Part shown: one piece after another, positions 35,434 through 46,593 of the stretch
How the letters are laid out: each line of letters begins with the position of its first letter
How positions within the stretch are numbered: position 1 is the first letter of the stretch
NCBI GenBank assembly: GCA_017893485.1
Contig: JACEHZ010000374.1
Span: 1-64,000 of the forward strand
DNA: 64,000 bases
Reading direction: 5' to 3'
Source of the DNA: Hemerocallis citrina
Taxonomy: Eukaryota; Streptophyta; Magnoliopsida; Asparagales; Asphodelaceae
Notes under the pieces: model-generated
The model's database searches: none
What the model was told of the DNA's origin: nothing
The model's input: only the letters and a program-made list of their open reading frames with translations
Translations under genes and position numbers: made by a program

Positions 35434-37221
35434 ATGGAAAGGAGATACATGAAGTGCAGAGATTCAGATCACCTGGCTGCCGATTGCCGTAAGAGCGGCT
35501 TTCACTGTTTTAACTGCCGAAAGTTCGGCCATCGAGTTCGCTATTGCCCTCTCCACAACCGCAGAGATTCCCTGACTATTAAAGTCCCCCAAAACTCCGA
35601 GATCGCCTTGGCTCTCCCAGGGCTTCATGCAAGTGCCTTCTTACACCTCATCAACCCCAGGACTCGCCCAGATGCTGCGACCGTTGAGAGTGCTCTCAAC
35701 TTTGCTTGGAAGAGGCAAGGTGGATGGTGGGTAATGAATAGGGTCAGCGAGGCGGTCTTTCATGTCCAGTTCCCATCTGAAGAGGAGGCTAAGAAGGCTG
35801 TTGCAGATGGAGTCTATCAATTTTCAGGGTCCAATGCTACTTTTTCACCATGGTCGATGGACTATGGTGCCAAGCTCAAGCCCCAACCCTGCTTCGTATG
35901 GATCAACGTGCCGCTACTTCCCTTTCATCTTTGGAATCAAGACTCTCTAGAACAATTGATTCTTCCGTTTGGTACTTTTATTACCATGAGTGATGATATG
36001 AAGAATGCTACCTCCAGAGATCAGGCTCTTGTTCTCATTGAAGTTCAAGATGTCAGTCTCATCCCCAAGAACATCCTCGTCAAGTTCAGAGTGTCGTGGA
36101 ATCAAGAGATCCAAATGCATGAGGTCCCAGTCCTCATTCTGGGTAGCCCCATTCCCTCTGATGATGTGGCTAAAGGAAAGGTACAACTTTTCACCTCCGG
36201 TTCCGGCTTATCAACCTCATTCTGGCGACGTAGGAGTTCTCCGGCGAAGCAACAGGCCCACAACGTTCAGCCGCAAATTCAGAAAGCTGTTGGAGGCATA
36301 GTTGGAAAGGAGATAATCTCAGATTCAAATCTTTCAGGTAAAATTTCGGTTGCGAAACTTTTGCCCCCTCCCCCCCCCCCCAATCTTGGCAACCCTGACG
36401 GTAAGTTCCTCAACATATCTGGCATGGCTGATTCCTCTGCAGAAGTTTCGAAAATGGCCCCCATATCCCCCCTCAAACAGACTGTCAATGATCCTATGGG
36501 GACCAATTTGATTGAAAATCCCGCTTTCAATGCCCCACCTGTCATTGATGTTCCCTCTGACTCCCCCAAGGGTATTTTGGGGATTGCTTCTGGCGCATCC
36601 CACATAGACCCTGACAGCTCTTCTAACTCTCATGACATCCCCCAAGAAGAATAAATTCAACAGATGGTTTGGAAGGGAAAATTAGTGAATATCCCCCTGT
36701 CCCTTTACAAGGAAATCAAGCCTGGACTTGAGCATGCCCTTGAGAGTTGTGTAGCCAAGCACACAGGTAAAGCTGAAGCATCCACGGCTATGCAATTTAG
36801 TGCTGGCACTAAGGGAATGGCCGCTTCCAGTTTCTGCACAAAGTTCCTCATCCCCAGATATCGCCGCCTTATAGCTTCTTCCGCCTCAGGCTCAGCTCCC
36901 TCGGGTTTTGATGAAAGCTGTAGCAAAAGACACAAGCGCAGTCGCTCTGCTTCCAAAATTCCCTCCACCAGACCATTCATGCTCCACCTCCGGGCTTCTG
37001 CTAAATCCGCTTCTCAACGCTCCTCCGAAGGTACCTCCTCTTCGTCTAATTCAGTTAATAATGCATGCCATAATCCATTTGCTTTACTTTCGTGCGAAGA
37101 CATCATCGAAGTTGCTGAAACCATTGGAGTGGAGGCTTTGGGGCCACACTCGATTGACAAGATTAAGCAGGTTGCTGCAGTTACTATTGATCCTCCTGAT
37201 CAACAACAGCAGCTCAATTGA
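35434..37221 (+). pseudogene. LINE ORF1 (zinc knuckles and DUF4283-like domain)
   Basis: ORF1 would bind the element's RNA. From the ATG at 35434 (MERRYMKCRDSDHLAADC) the first knuckle has Tyr where its first Cys should be; the second, CFNCRKFGHRVRYC, is intact. A DUF4283-like region follows (about residues 60-250, with WVMNRVSEAVFHVQF and CFVWINVPLLPFHLW). The frame stops at TAA 36652-36654 and then stays open in the same frame to TGA at 37219-37221, so one nonsense change splits it. A long C run lies near 36367-36380. Confidence 0.85.
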
Positions 37222-40200
37222 AAGCTTTCTCTCTTTCTGATCCCTGCTCTATTTTGTTTTCTTTGCTGTGTGCTTTTACTATTTCAATAAAGATCGGTAG
37301 CTGGAATGTTCGGGGGTTGGGCAACCCCAACAAATGTGCCCTTATCAAAGATGGTATTCTAAGCGCTAAGATTTCGGTCGTATGCCTTCAAGAATCTAAA
37401 CTCTCAAAGCCCTCCGACCGCAAACTTGCTTCCATAGCGGGATTAGCCCTTACAAACTAGAAATCTCTAGACGCCATTGATAGCTGTGGTGGTATTCTCA
37501 TTGGTTGGAACGACAGCATTCTAGAGTATTTTTATTGTGCAATTGATATTTTCTCCCTTTTCCTTTCATTCCGCACTCGAGCAACAGGAGCTGAGTGGTC
37601 TCTTACTTCTGTATATGCTCCATTTGAACTGGATGACAGAGTGCTCTGCTTCCAAGAGATTACACAGTGTAGAAGTCTTTTATGCGATGCTTGGGTCATC
37701 TGTGGAGACTTTAATGCCACTATCTCTAATTCTGAAAGGAACGGAGGTATTAGTTCGAGCAGAGACATGAAGGATTTCAGGAGCTAGATCCAAATTCTCC
37801 AACTGATCGACCTCCCCCTTGCTAGTAGGAAGTTCACTTGGTCCAATCTACGAGCAAAACCAGCACTTGCTAGATTGGATCGATTCCTTATTTCGAGTCA
37901 TTTTGAACAACTATTCCCAAACTGCCTGCAGCTTTCTCTCCCCCGCATTGCCTCCGACCACTGTCCCCTCATCCTTGATTCACATGCAATTGCCCCCAGA
38001 ATCCACTACTTCAAATTTGAAAAGGCATGGTCGTCCCACTTAACCTTCATGCCTGCTATCACTTCTTGGTGGTCTTCATTCACTTGTTCTGGCTCTTCAG
38101 TTGACATCTTCGTCACCAAGCTTACTCTGCTTAAGAGACGGATCAAACGATGGCGCAATGAGGAATTTGGCCACATCCCTGTCTGCAAAAAGACCCTTCT
38201 TGATTGTATCCACAACTTGGACATCTTAGCTGGACACTCAACCCCTTAATGATATGCAAGCTACTGAACTCTCTACAGCACACAGGGAATATCAATCTCT
38301 CATTAAGGCAGAGTCCACCTATTGGAGGCAACGTGCCAGAGTTTCTTGGATCAAAGAGGGGGATGCCAACACTAAATTTTTCCACGCTATTACAAATGGC
38401 AGAAGGCGAAAAAACTTTATCTACTCTATTGTTCACAATGGGGATCTCATTATGGATCAACCTTCCATCCAATCATGTTTTGAGCGACACTTTAGTGAAA
38501 TCTGTGGCTCTGATTCCCGCCCTGACTTCAAAGTGGACTGGGCGGCTTTATACCCTAACCCTGCTCCTGCCCTCTCTGAACTTGATGCACCTTTCACTAA
38601 GGAAGAGATCCATAAAGCTGTCTTCTGTATGAACGGAGACAAAGCGCCTGGCCCCGATGGATTTTCAATGCACTTCTATCAACAACACTGAGAGACAATC
38701 CAAGAAGACCTATGTCGCATGTTCCTTGATATCCAGGATGGTTGAGCTGACATCAACATGTTAAACTGCTCAAACATTATCCTCATCCCTAAATGCGAAG
38801 GCGTTGGTACAGTCTCTGAATTCTGCCCCATAAGTCTGCTCAACTGCTCAGTAAAAATCTTCACCAAAATCCTTGCTAATCGCCTTAGTCCTCTCCTTCA
38901 TACTCTTGTCTCTTCTTCTCAAAGTGCATTTCTCAAAGGGAAGTCCACGGTCGACTGCTTCCTCACTGCTCACGAAGCAATCAATCTTTGCTGCTCCAAA
39001 AAGTCCGACACTCTCATGCTCAAGATCGACTTTCGAAAGGCCTTTGATACTCTGAGTTGGAATTTCATTGAGAAAATGCTTGCTGATTGTGGATTTGGCC
39101 CTCAGTGGTGTAAATGGATCAAAGACATCCTCCATTCTACCAAATCCTCTGTTCTCCTTAACGGCGTGGCGGGGAAAACTATTCTTTCCAAGAGAGGCTT
39201 GAAGCAAGGGGCCCCCCTTTCCTCCATGCTCTTCATCTTAGGAGTTAATGTTCTTGCTCAAATGTTGAAATTGGGTAGAGAATATGGCACTTTTTCTCAA
39301 CAGAATCTCAGGGGATCACTCGCAGAGCTTTCCATCCTGCAATTTGCCGATGACACACTCTTATTTTGCAAAGGAGATGAGCAGGAGGTCCTTCATCTTA
39401 AATTGCTTCTCCACATTTTTGCAAATGTTTCTGGCCTCCACATCAACCTCTCTATATCCGCATCATATATTTTGGGCACTCCAAAGCGAAATTGCAAGCT
39501 TTCGTTCATATATTGGGCTGTAAACAAGATACACTCCCTACTAAGTATCTAGGTATGCCCCTTTCTAAAGGAAAACTTAAGAGGTGTGATTGGCAACCCC
39601 TCATTCTCAAGATAGAGAGACGACTTACAACCTGGAAGGGATGACTCCTATCTAGGGGGGAGACTTATCCTTATAAACTCAGTTCTTAGTGCGCTGCCTA
39701 CATGCTTCACCTCTTTCTTCAAACTTCCTCAATGGGTGATTGCTCGGATTGATCAGATTAGGAGCAGATTTTTTTGGGTTGGGGGGGACACTAAGACTTC
39801 CGGCATTTGTTGTTCAAGTTGGAAGCGCATGTGTCAACCCAAAAGGCAAGGGGGATTATGGATTTTAAACCTTAGTCAGTTTAACAACGCTCTCCTCATG
39901 AAATGGTGGTGGAAATTTTACTCGGAGCAATCCCTCTGCACTCAAAGTCATCAAATCTCTTTATTTCAGGAATGCGACTAATTCTTTCATCTGCACGGCC
40001 AAGGCTTCTGAATTTTGGAAAAGTGTTTTCAAGCTCAAATAGCAATTTGATCTGGGCATCTCCTGGCAGCTTGGAAATGGATATCTCATTAAGTTTTGGA
40101 CATCAAAGTGGATCGAAGGCAACAGCATTGCCACCTTATTCCCTGCACTGTTTGAGGCAGCCTGGAATAAAAATGCTAACCTGATCACCCAAGGCTGCAT

Positions 40201-40969
40201 GAATCAAGGAAGATGGATTTGGAAACCTGGCCTTTACTCTTCCACCTCCCCCCGTATCATCCTCGAAAAAAGAAGCCTCCTTCAACTTCTCCAAGACACT
40301 CAGCCAACATCTGATATAGACACTATACACTGGAGGCATTCAGCCACTGGGGTCTTCTCCGTCAAGTCAGCATATCAGTTTTTCAGCATCTCTGGACTTA
40401 TAACTCCATTCTACCAAGTGTGTTGGGAAAGCATGGCACCGCTCAAATGAAAAATCTTTATTTGGTTATTGAGTTCGGAGGCACTCAACTCCAAAGCGAG
40501 ACTTCTCTCCAAGGGTTGGGACGGTGATCCGACATACACAACTTGTGCATGTCCGATTGAAACCACCTGCCACATTTTCTTTCAATGCCCTTTGGCTGTT
40601 CAAACATGGCACTACTTCATGCAACACTTTGATATCCCGCACCTCCCCACTTCTATCACGGATTGCTTCACATATTGGTGTTTTGATCATCACAAGCACA
40701 AGTTTATTTATTCATGGCATATGGTTACTATTGCATCTTGTTGGAGTATTTGGAAGGCTCGCAATGATTCTATTTTTCATAACATACCTATTACAGTGGA
40801 CAAACTCATCTCTAACACTAAATTTTGGCTATTTCATTGGATAGATTCAAGTGGAGAATCAAAGAAGGAGGCTAAGATTATGCAGGAGCTTCAAGCCACA
40901 GAAGACAACGACCTGATGAGGCCAGTTGCAGCTCTTTCCCAACCTAGTGACGGAAGTTCCCAAACATGA
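37218..40969 (+). pseudogene. LINE ORF2 (endonuclease, reverse transcriptase, zf-RVT)
   Basis: ORF2 overlaps the end of ORF1. The apurinic-type endonuclease shows IGSWNVRGLGN, CLQESKL, VICGDFNATISN and SDHCPLIL. The reverse transcriptase shows GDKAPGPDGF, LKIDFRKAFD, GLKQGAPLSS and the catalytic FADDTLLF. The C-terminal zf-RVT region (about 40330-40750) has the CACPIETTCHIFFQCP cluster. The enzyme would nick the target and copy the RNA. Stops occur at 37458 and 37784, another near 38248, and at 38690, and the frame changes near 37540, 38250, 39490 and 39960. RT motif residues are mostly kept, so decay followed a period of function. Confidence 0.92.
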
Positions 40970-41430
40970 TTCTCGGCTCTGAATCTCAGTCTATAATGCT
41001 GGGTCTTTTTGAGAACTCTGATTGTCCTAGTTTTTGCTTTATTAACTCTGTTATTTTGGTTAGCTCTTTGTTGGTTTGGCTCTTTTGTATGAGATTGTTG
41101 TGTTGTATATCTAGGAGATGAGATCATATCATTGGGCTAGTTGAGGTGCACGATAGATGTCCAATGCCCTCTCTACGCCCCAATGATATGCCATTCCGAA
41201 CTTAGTTGTACACACAACATTTCAATATCGCCAATCGACCAACATCTTTTTGTAAACTCTTGTTAACTCTTTCTTATATAATATATTCTCTCGTGAGGTA
41301 GGATTACCCTACCTTTTGCCAGTCAAAAAAAAAAAAAAAAAAAAAAGATATTTCAAATTTTAACACATTATCTGAGATGATCCAATGGTTAGTTTTACTC
41401 TCTATGTTAAATCATATCTCTAATATCTAA

Positions 41431-41704
41431 TCTCTAATATTATAATGAGAGAAGTCCTTAGTGTCATTTGTAAGTCTATCAATGCATGTGACGCATGTAC
41501 ATAACTAATAGGAAGGAGGTTTCAGGTTCAAGTCTTCACTATGTCAAAATTTTAAATTTTTTTAAAAATAATTATTAAGACGTGCATTGTCCCTGCATAA
41601 CTAATATAAAAGAAGTATCAGATTCGAGGCCAGACTACATCGAAATTTTTATTTCAAAAAATATATATTTTATTAAGACGTGCAACGCACATGTAAATTA
41701 CTAA
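41431..41704 (+). mobile_element. Short Helitron-like element with three 3' ends (tentative)
   Basis: The left end reads TCTCTAATATTATAATGAGA after an A, and the right end reads CTAA before a T, as expected for insertion between A and T. A hairpin, ACGTGC/GCACAT with a short loop (41679-41692), precedes the terminal CTAA. Similar hairpin-plus-ACTAAT units end at 41508 and 41604, 96 and 100 bp apart, as if the 3' end had been tandemly duplicated. There is no coding capacity. The termini fit non-autonomous Helitrons, but no internal family match could be tested. Confidence 0.45.
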
Positions 41705-42376
41705 TATGATTTTGATCATAATAATGTTTTTCCAACAAAGAGATAACCAACAAAGTAGTGGGTGTGTATTTATTGGTTTGTTTAAAAAATAAATACTAAA
41801 ACTAACATTGATTTGAAAGAAATTGAAAATTAACTCCACTTTTGTATGAGCTGTCTAGATATGGTTAAGATAGTTAAGAGTTTGTATCATAGAAGATAGT
41901 TAAAAAAATTGTATAAGACGCCACAATTTACTATATACATATACAATATCACAATGTTGGGCTCACTCTAATAACAACGCTTGAATTATATAATGTTAAC
42001 ACAATTGTGAATATTCGATTAACTCTAACAGAATGGGAGTAGAATATCTAAATCACCATTCCTCATCACTTAATAAGTTGTTTCTGATATCCACCGGCTG
42101 AGGAACTCCTTCATTTCTCATTCTATCCAACGATTGATAAACCGTTTTCTTTTCCCTAGAAATCTCATCTATATTCTTCTTCAATCTTACTGATCTTCAT
42201 CTCCATTACTTTATTGTTTCTCTAACTTGTTACTCCAAATTGGCCCAACTTATTGTTCTTAAATCAAAACTCAAATTTATTTCAAACTCCTCATTTCATA
42301 TTTTTATGTTGAGTTAAAATGAGATATAATTGGGGTATGTTTACTTGAAGGGTTTACTAGTCATCTTTCAATAATG
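41705..42376. other. AT-rich intergenic DNA, no feature seen
   Basis: Between the Helitron-like element and a solo LTR. No ORF or bounded element is supported. Confidence 0.5.
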
Positions 42377-42381
42377 GCTAG

Positions 42382-42963
42382 TGATATGAGTTGGATGACG
42401 TGGCCCCTCCTGGGCCACAGGATCCCCTCAGAATACGCGCACTTCCAAATTATCTAGATCCGCCACGTCAGCATCGGAAAACCGTCCGGACCTCTGCCAC
42501 GTCAACCCGGAAACCGCCCGGACCTTTGCCACGTCAGCCCTATACCGCCCGGGTTTCCACCGCTTCAACCTCACGAGCAACCGGGTCCAGACCTGGCCCC
42601 AAACGGGTCCCGACCGGTTGGATTCTCCTATAAATACCAGACCCCTACCCCTTATCCAGGTAATGAAACTTTCCCCACTGAAACCCTAGTTACTGTTACT
42701 CTCTCTCAGTAGCTGACTAGATCGTCGGAGGGTCTGCCACAGGGACCAACCCCGGTGTTCCTAGACCATCTGCAGGTACACGAGACCTCGGATCCGATCC
42801 TCCCGATCCGAGCCGAGCATCCAGCATTCACCTCACTTCCGCCTACTTCCGTACCGTTCGTCCGGCTGAGAGTCGTCCGCACGGGAGCTTCCTTCATCAA
42901 TACAAATCGAGTAAGAACTCACACCTGGTGCATCCACACGCCTCCCAAAAACAAACCGCATCA
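42382..42963 (+). mobile_element. Solo LTR, Tat-like Ty3/gypsy, 582 bp
   Basis: It begins TGATATGAG, ends CCGCATCA, and is flanked by the perfect 5-bp duplication GCTAG (42377-42381, 42964-42968). It has a TATAAATA box at 42629-42636 and the CGTCGGAGGGT module at 42723-42733. Three CCACGTCA boxes at 42463, 42497 and 42529 recur every 32-34 bp, and the reverse form lies at 42396. The same LTR family, on the minus strand, bounds the element at 59020. A solo LTR arises by recombination between the two LTRs of a full copy. Confidence 0.92.
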
Positions 42964-42968
42964 GCTAG

Positions 42969-43754
42969 CTTTTAACTAGTGATAAACTAATAAATTTTGA
43001 AGTAGCATTGTTTTTGGAATGAGTCCAACATTATAGGTGTTAGATATGCAAATAGTAAATTTTGAGTATTTTATTTAAAATTTAAAAAAATTGTGAGTGA
43101 GCTTTAAAAAAAACCCTAATACAAAACATTATATAATACACCACACGCGACCCTCAGACTTGCTCACCAATCCAACCAACCCACCCAACAAACCCTACCC
43201 CCTCTCCCCTCTTTACGAAATGTGTTCACTTTTATCGAGGGCAGTTCTGTCATTTCAGGGGCCCCAAGCAACTCGTGTCGAACGGGGAGCATCTGCCAAG
43301 TTCAAAATCAGGAGAAAAAGCGGCCAACGCCGACCGGCTCCTGTCCACATACCATGTCCTAAAATTTATTTTATTCATTCGTTGAGAATTTAGCATATCT
43401 AATCTCGTGTTCTTACATAATTACAATTTCTCCCATGCTCTTTACATCTGCGTGTCCCCTTTAGCTTTTTGTTCTTTTTATTTTTTCTCTTTTTAACTAC
43501 TTATTAGCAGCTTAAAATTTTCACTGATCCGAAGCATATCATCCTCTACTAATTTCTGAAATAAGCCATCTTTTTTTTCTATTTCTTACGCAACCTGGAA
43601 GAAAAATTAGTTCAGTTTTTACTCTCACAAAAATTTGGATCTCTGCATATCCACAATTAACGAATTATACTCAGCTGTGATCTTCGACATCCGTCTACAA
43701 TATTCTTAGTAGTTAGCACCCCTTTAAATTATATGACAGTTTTAAGTCCCTTCA
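42969..43754. other. Non-coding DNA, possibly old upstream region of the SCL8-type gene
   Basis: No gene is supported. Because the CACTA at 44333 separates this DNA from the SCL8-type gene, this stretch and the MITE beside it would have lain directly upstream of that gene before the insertion. It includes a CT-rich patch near 43180-43215. Confidence 0.4.
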
Positions 43755-44298
43755 GACCATTCACAATAGTTTGCTATTTCGTCATTTTCGCCATATTTTG
43801 AGAAACGAATGTCTGAAATGGTTTCTCAATTTGCCATATTTTGAAGAAGTGTGAACAATAGCTTCAGAAATAATTTGCTCATTTTTAAAATATAGTGGAC
43901 CGGTCTATAATTTTTAGTCGATCGGATGATACAAGTTGTATTAACCAAGAATATTAATTTTTTTTTTTTAAACAACATGTTCGTTCGAAAATTAAAAAAA
44001 GATTAAATAAAAAAGGGATCGGAACCCGTCCGAAACCAAAGTTTCTCACAGCCAAATGTCATTTTCAACCATTGCTCATCACTTGGTTTAGTCTTTTAAG
44101 TATGGTTTAGTGCTAATTTAATAATTAATGATATTTTAATAACTAATATGATTTTAATTGTATAGAAAATTACAGAACAAACATCTCGAATGAAACAAGC
44201 CGATAGATTATTTTTCTCAAATTTTAGCAAATGACCACCGCAGAGAACAACAATTTTGTCATTTTATCAAAAAATAACAACAACCATTGTGGATGCTC
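43755..44298. mobile_element. MITE, PIF/Harbinger-like (tentative)
   Basis: The ends GACCATTCACAATAG and, reverse-complemented, GAGCATCCACAATGG form an imperfect inverted repeat about 545 bp apart. TCA on the left and TTA on the right could be a mutated 3-bp duplication. It has no coding capacity. The superfamily is a guess from the end sequence. Confidence 0.45.
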
Positions 44299-44369
44299 TT
44301 ACACACTAATAACCTGACAACCTCTATACTAACACTACAAAGAAAAAGGTCATCCCCGGCATTTTTTTG

Positions 44370-44620
44370 GGACTTCTCCGGCATTTATAAACGCCGGGGA
44401 ATAACCTGTCGGCATTTGGAAAAGCGCCACAGCAAGCGCCGGTGTAGCGCGTGCCGGGAATTGTTTGGCAGCCTACACCGGCGCTTTTGAAAACACCGGT
44501 GTTTGTGTAATAAACCCCGGCATTTGAGAAACACCGTTGTATATTTTTTTTATTTTTTTTATTTATTTATTTTTTGGGTGGGGAATCTACCCCGGCGTTT
44601 TGAAAAACGCCGGGGTAGGT
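44370..44620. repeat. CACTA subterminal repeats with a perfect palindrome
   Basis: Several CCGGCATTT, GCGCCGG and ACACCGG boxes lie in both orientations. At 44588-44617 TACCCCGGCGTTTT and AAAACGCCGGGGTA form perfect 14-bp arms around GA. Such repeats are where CACTA transposase proteins are expected to bind. The matching right-end cluster is at about 56255-56410. Confidence 0.85.
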
Positions 44621-44624
44621 AAAC

Positions 44625-44840
44625 ATTTTTTTTAAAAAAAATAACTTTTTAAACAAAATAATTTTTTTAAAAAATAACTTTTTTTAAAAAAATAATTTTT
44701 TTTAAAAAATAACTTTTTTTAAAAAAATAATTTTTTTAAAAAAATAACTTTTTAAAAAAATATTTTTTAAAAAAAAAATAATTTTTTTTAAAAATATTTT
44801 TTTTCAAAAAAAATTTAATTTTTTTTATTTATTTAATGAA
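44625..44840. repeat. Alternating poly-A/poly-T low-complexity block
   Basis: About 200 bp of alternating A and T runs of 4-8 bases, with occasional AATAACT units. It is strongly self-complementary and lies directly after the CACTA subterminal repeats. Confidence 0.85.
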
Positions 44841-45928
44841 TGATTATATAAAAATTTCATTTTCAAATACATTATTTCTGCTAGTTAAAGATTACATTGC
44901 TAATCATAAAATACATAGTCTAAGCACCTAATTCAACTTATTACAAGCTAGCTTGAGCATACTAATTAGCACTCTATCTTCATTCTCCAGTTGAAGTGCA
45001 TTTCCTCGTCTTAGTTGAACCCTGCATGGTGCAAATAGAGCAACATGAATAGACTCAAGTTGAAGAATCAAACTTAGTGCAAGAACAAACAAAATCAGTA
45101 TCACCTAACCATAATCAGTGCAAGAACAAACAAAATCTTCTTCAAGGAAATTCATGCGAAGTTTGGAAGGATACATCTCTAAGATTACCATTTGAAAACA
45201 TTATTGTTTACTATGAGAAATTGACGACATATCCATAGATCACAAATGAGCCGACAGAATGAAAAATAAAACACTGCAAAAATGTCTGTCATAGTCACAG
45301 AATGGCATCATATGCCTCCTCTTTCATTAACATACTTTGATGGAGTATAGAATATTAACACAACCAAACAAAGAAACAGATGCAATGTAAAATAAAAGGA
45401 TGGATACACATAAAAACTGCAAAAGCTAAAAGTCAACTGTTCGATTTGACTAATTTTAAGTAAACGTATTTGTTATGAAAACTAGATCGAGAAACACATT
45501 TAGATGATATGCCTCACGCAGTCACTAAATTACAAAAATAGCACGAGGTCTGTTGGCTTCATGAATTCTGTTCTCCATTATTTCATCCCTCTTATCAGGA
45601 AATAACACATTCATACATGTAAATCTATCCCCAATCTCTTTTTGTCAAAGCATAGAACTATCATTTTGGTGCGCATCAGCATTCAATAGACTAAATAGGA
45701 GTTCTTCGAGACCAATTAAGGTACCAAACTGTTGAAGCACAAGAATATGAAAAACGAACCATTTGATTCATGAGCTATTGTCCTTCTCATGAAATAAAGA
45801 TAGTCACAAGAGAAAAATGAAAACTTTGAATCAAAATAATTTGTTCCTTCATTATTTTATTATAAATAAAAATATATATTCTATATCTAAGAACAACCAA
45901 CATATCAAAGTCAACAATATCTCTAAAT
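44841..45928. other. CACTA interior, left of the nested element, no gene seen
   Basis: AT-rich, low coding potential on both strands. An internal duplication of GTGCAAGAACAAACAAAATC occurs near 45079 and 45119. It may contain diverged CACTA or captured sequence that I cannot identify. Confidence 0.45.
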
Positions 45929-45933
45929 GAAAT

Positions 45934-46521
45934 TGATATGGCTAAAATAGGATTAAATTGGGACCGTTCACATCGGAGACGAATCTTAAAGCTCAGGGGT
46001 AAAACGGTAATTTCACCTACTAACGGGTCTGAAATGGGAACTGGGTCTTTATTCAAAGCCCAATAACTCATAAACGGATCCGCATCAACTGGGTACGGGT
46101 TCCAACCCGCTGCACACCCGGTCCAGCGAGATAAAATCAAGGTCCCTGATTAAGTCTTAATCAACGGCCCTGATTCACATCTATCTTTTCACTGGGAATT
46201 AGGGATTACATTCCTTATCTATACACAGGAATTACATGCCTAATCTGATCTCTGAGACGCCTATAAATACCCCCCATCAATCTCCATTAAGAGGTAATCA
46301 GTATTTTGCCAATTTACGCTCTTTCTTAATCATCCCTGATTACTGACTTGAGCGTCGGAGGGTGCGTCGCCGGGATCAACCCCGGTGTCTCGCACTTTTT
46401 GCAGGTGAACGGCGGGAGTCAACGGTCAAGCTCCGGCTGAACAGGTTAGGTTTGCTATTCAGGTTTTCCAAAAACTCACAAATTCTATCTGTTTACCCCC
46501 ACACCAGATTTAGCGGTAACA
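45934..46521 (+). repeat. 5' LTR of the gag-only element
   Basis: 588 bp, TGATATGG to GCGGTAACA. TATAAATA lies at 46262-46269 and the CGTCGGAGGGT module at 46353-46363. The 3' copy is at 52683-53271. Confidence 0.93.
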
Positions 46522-46524
46522 GAT

Positions 46525-46542
46525 TGGCGCCGTCTGTGGGAA
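46525..46542 (+). other. Primer-binding site of the gag-only element
   Basis: TTGGCGCCGTCTGTGGGA lies 3 bp after the 5' LTR, the form usual in Tat-lineage elements. TGGCGCC matches the 3' end of plant aspartate tRNA; the rest of the pairing is not tested. Confidence 0.8.
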
Positions 46543-46593
46543 ACAAACGAATAGCGGCCTCCCCTCTTCCCGTTGGTCAGATCTTCTCCAGCC

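Larger units (their letters stand above)
35088..41346 (+). mobile_element. LINE (L1-like), full length, 6.26 kb, decayed
   Basis: The element is flanked by the 13-bp duplication AGATATTTCAAAT (35075-35087, 41346-41358; 16 bp if the A run is counted). It ends in a run of about 22 A (41325-41346). It has the plant L1 layout: a 5' region, ORF1 with zinc knuckles, and ORF2 with endonuclease, reverse transcriptase and a C-terminal zf-RVT domain. Both ORFs are interrupted. The still-matching duplication indicates a moderate age. Confidence 0.93.

Noticed and set aside
35091..35492. 133-residue ORF at the start of the full LINE
   Set aside because: Low-complexity Pro/Ser/Thr leader sequence in another frame from ORF1, without domain.
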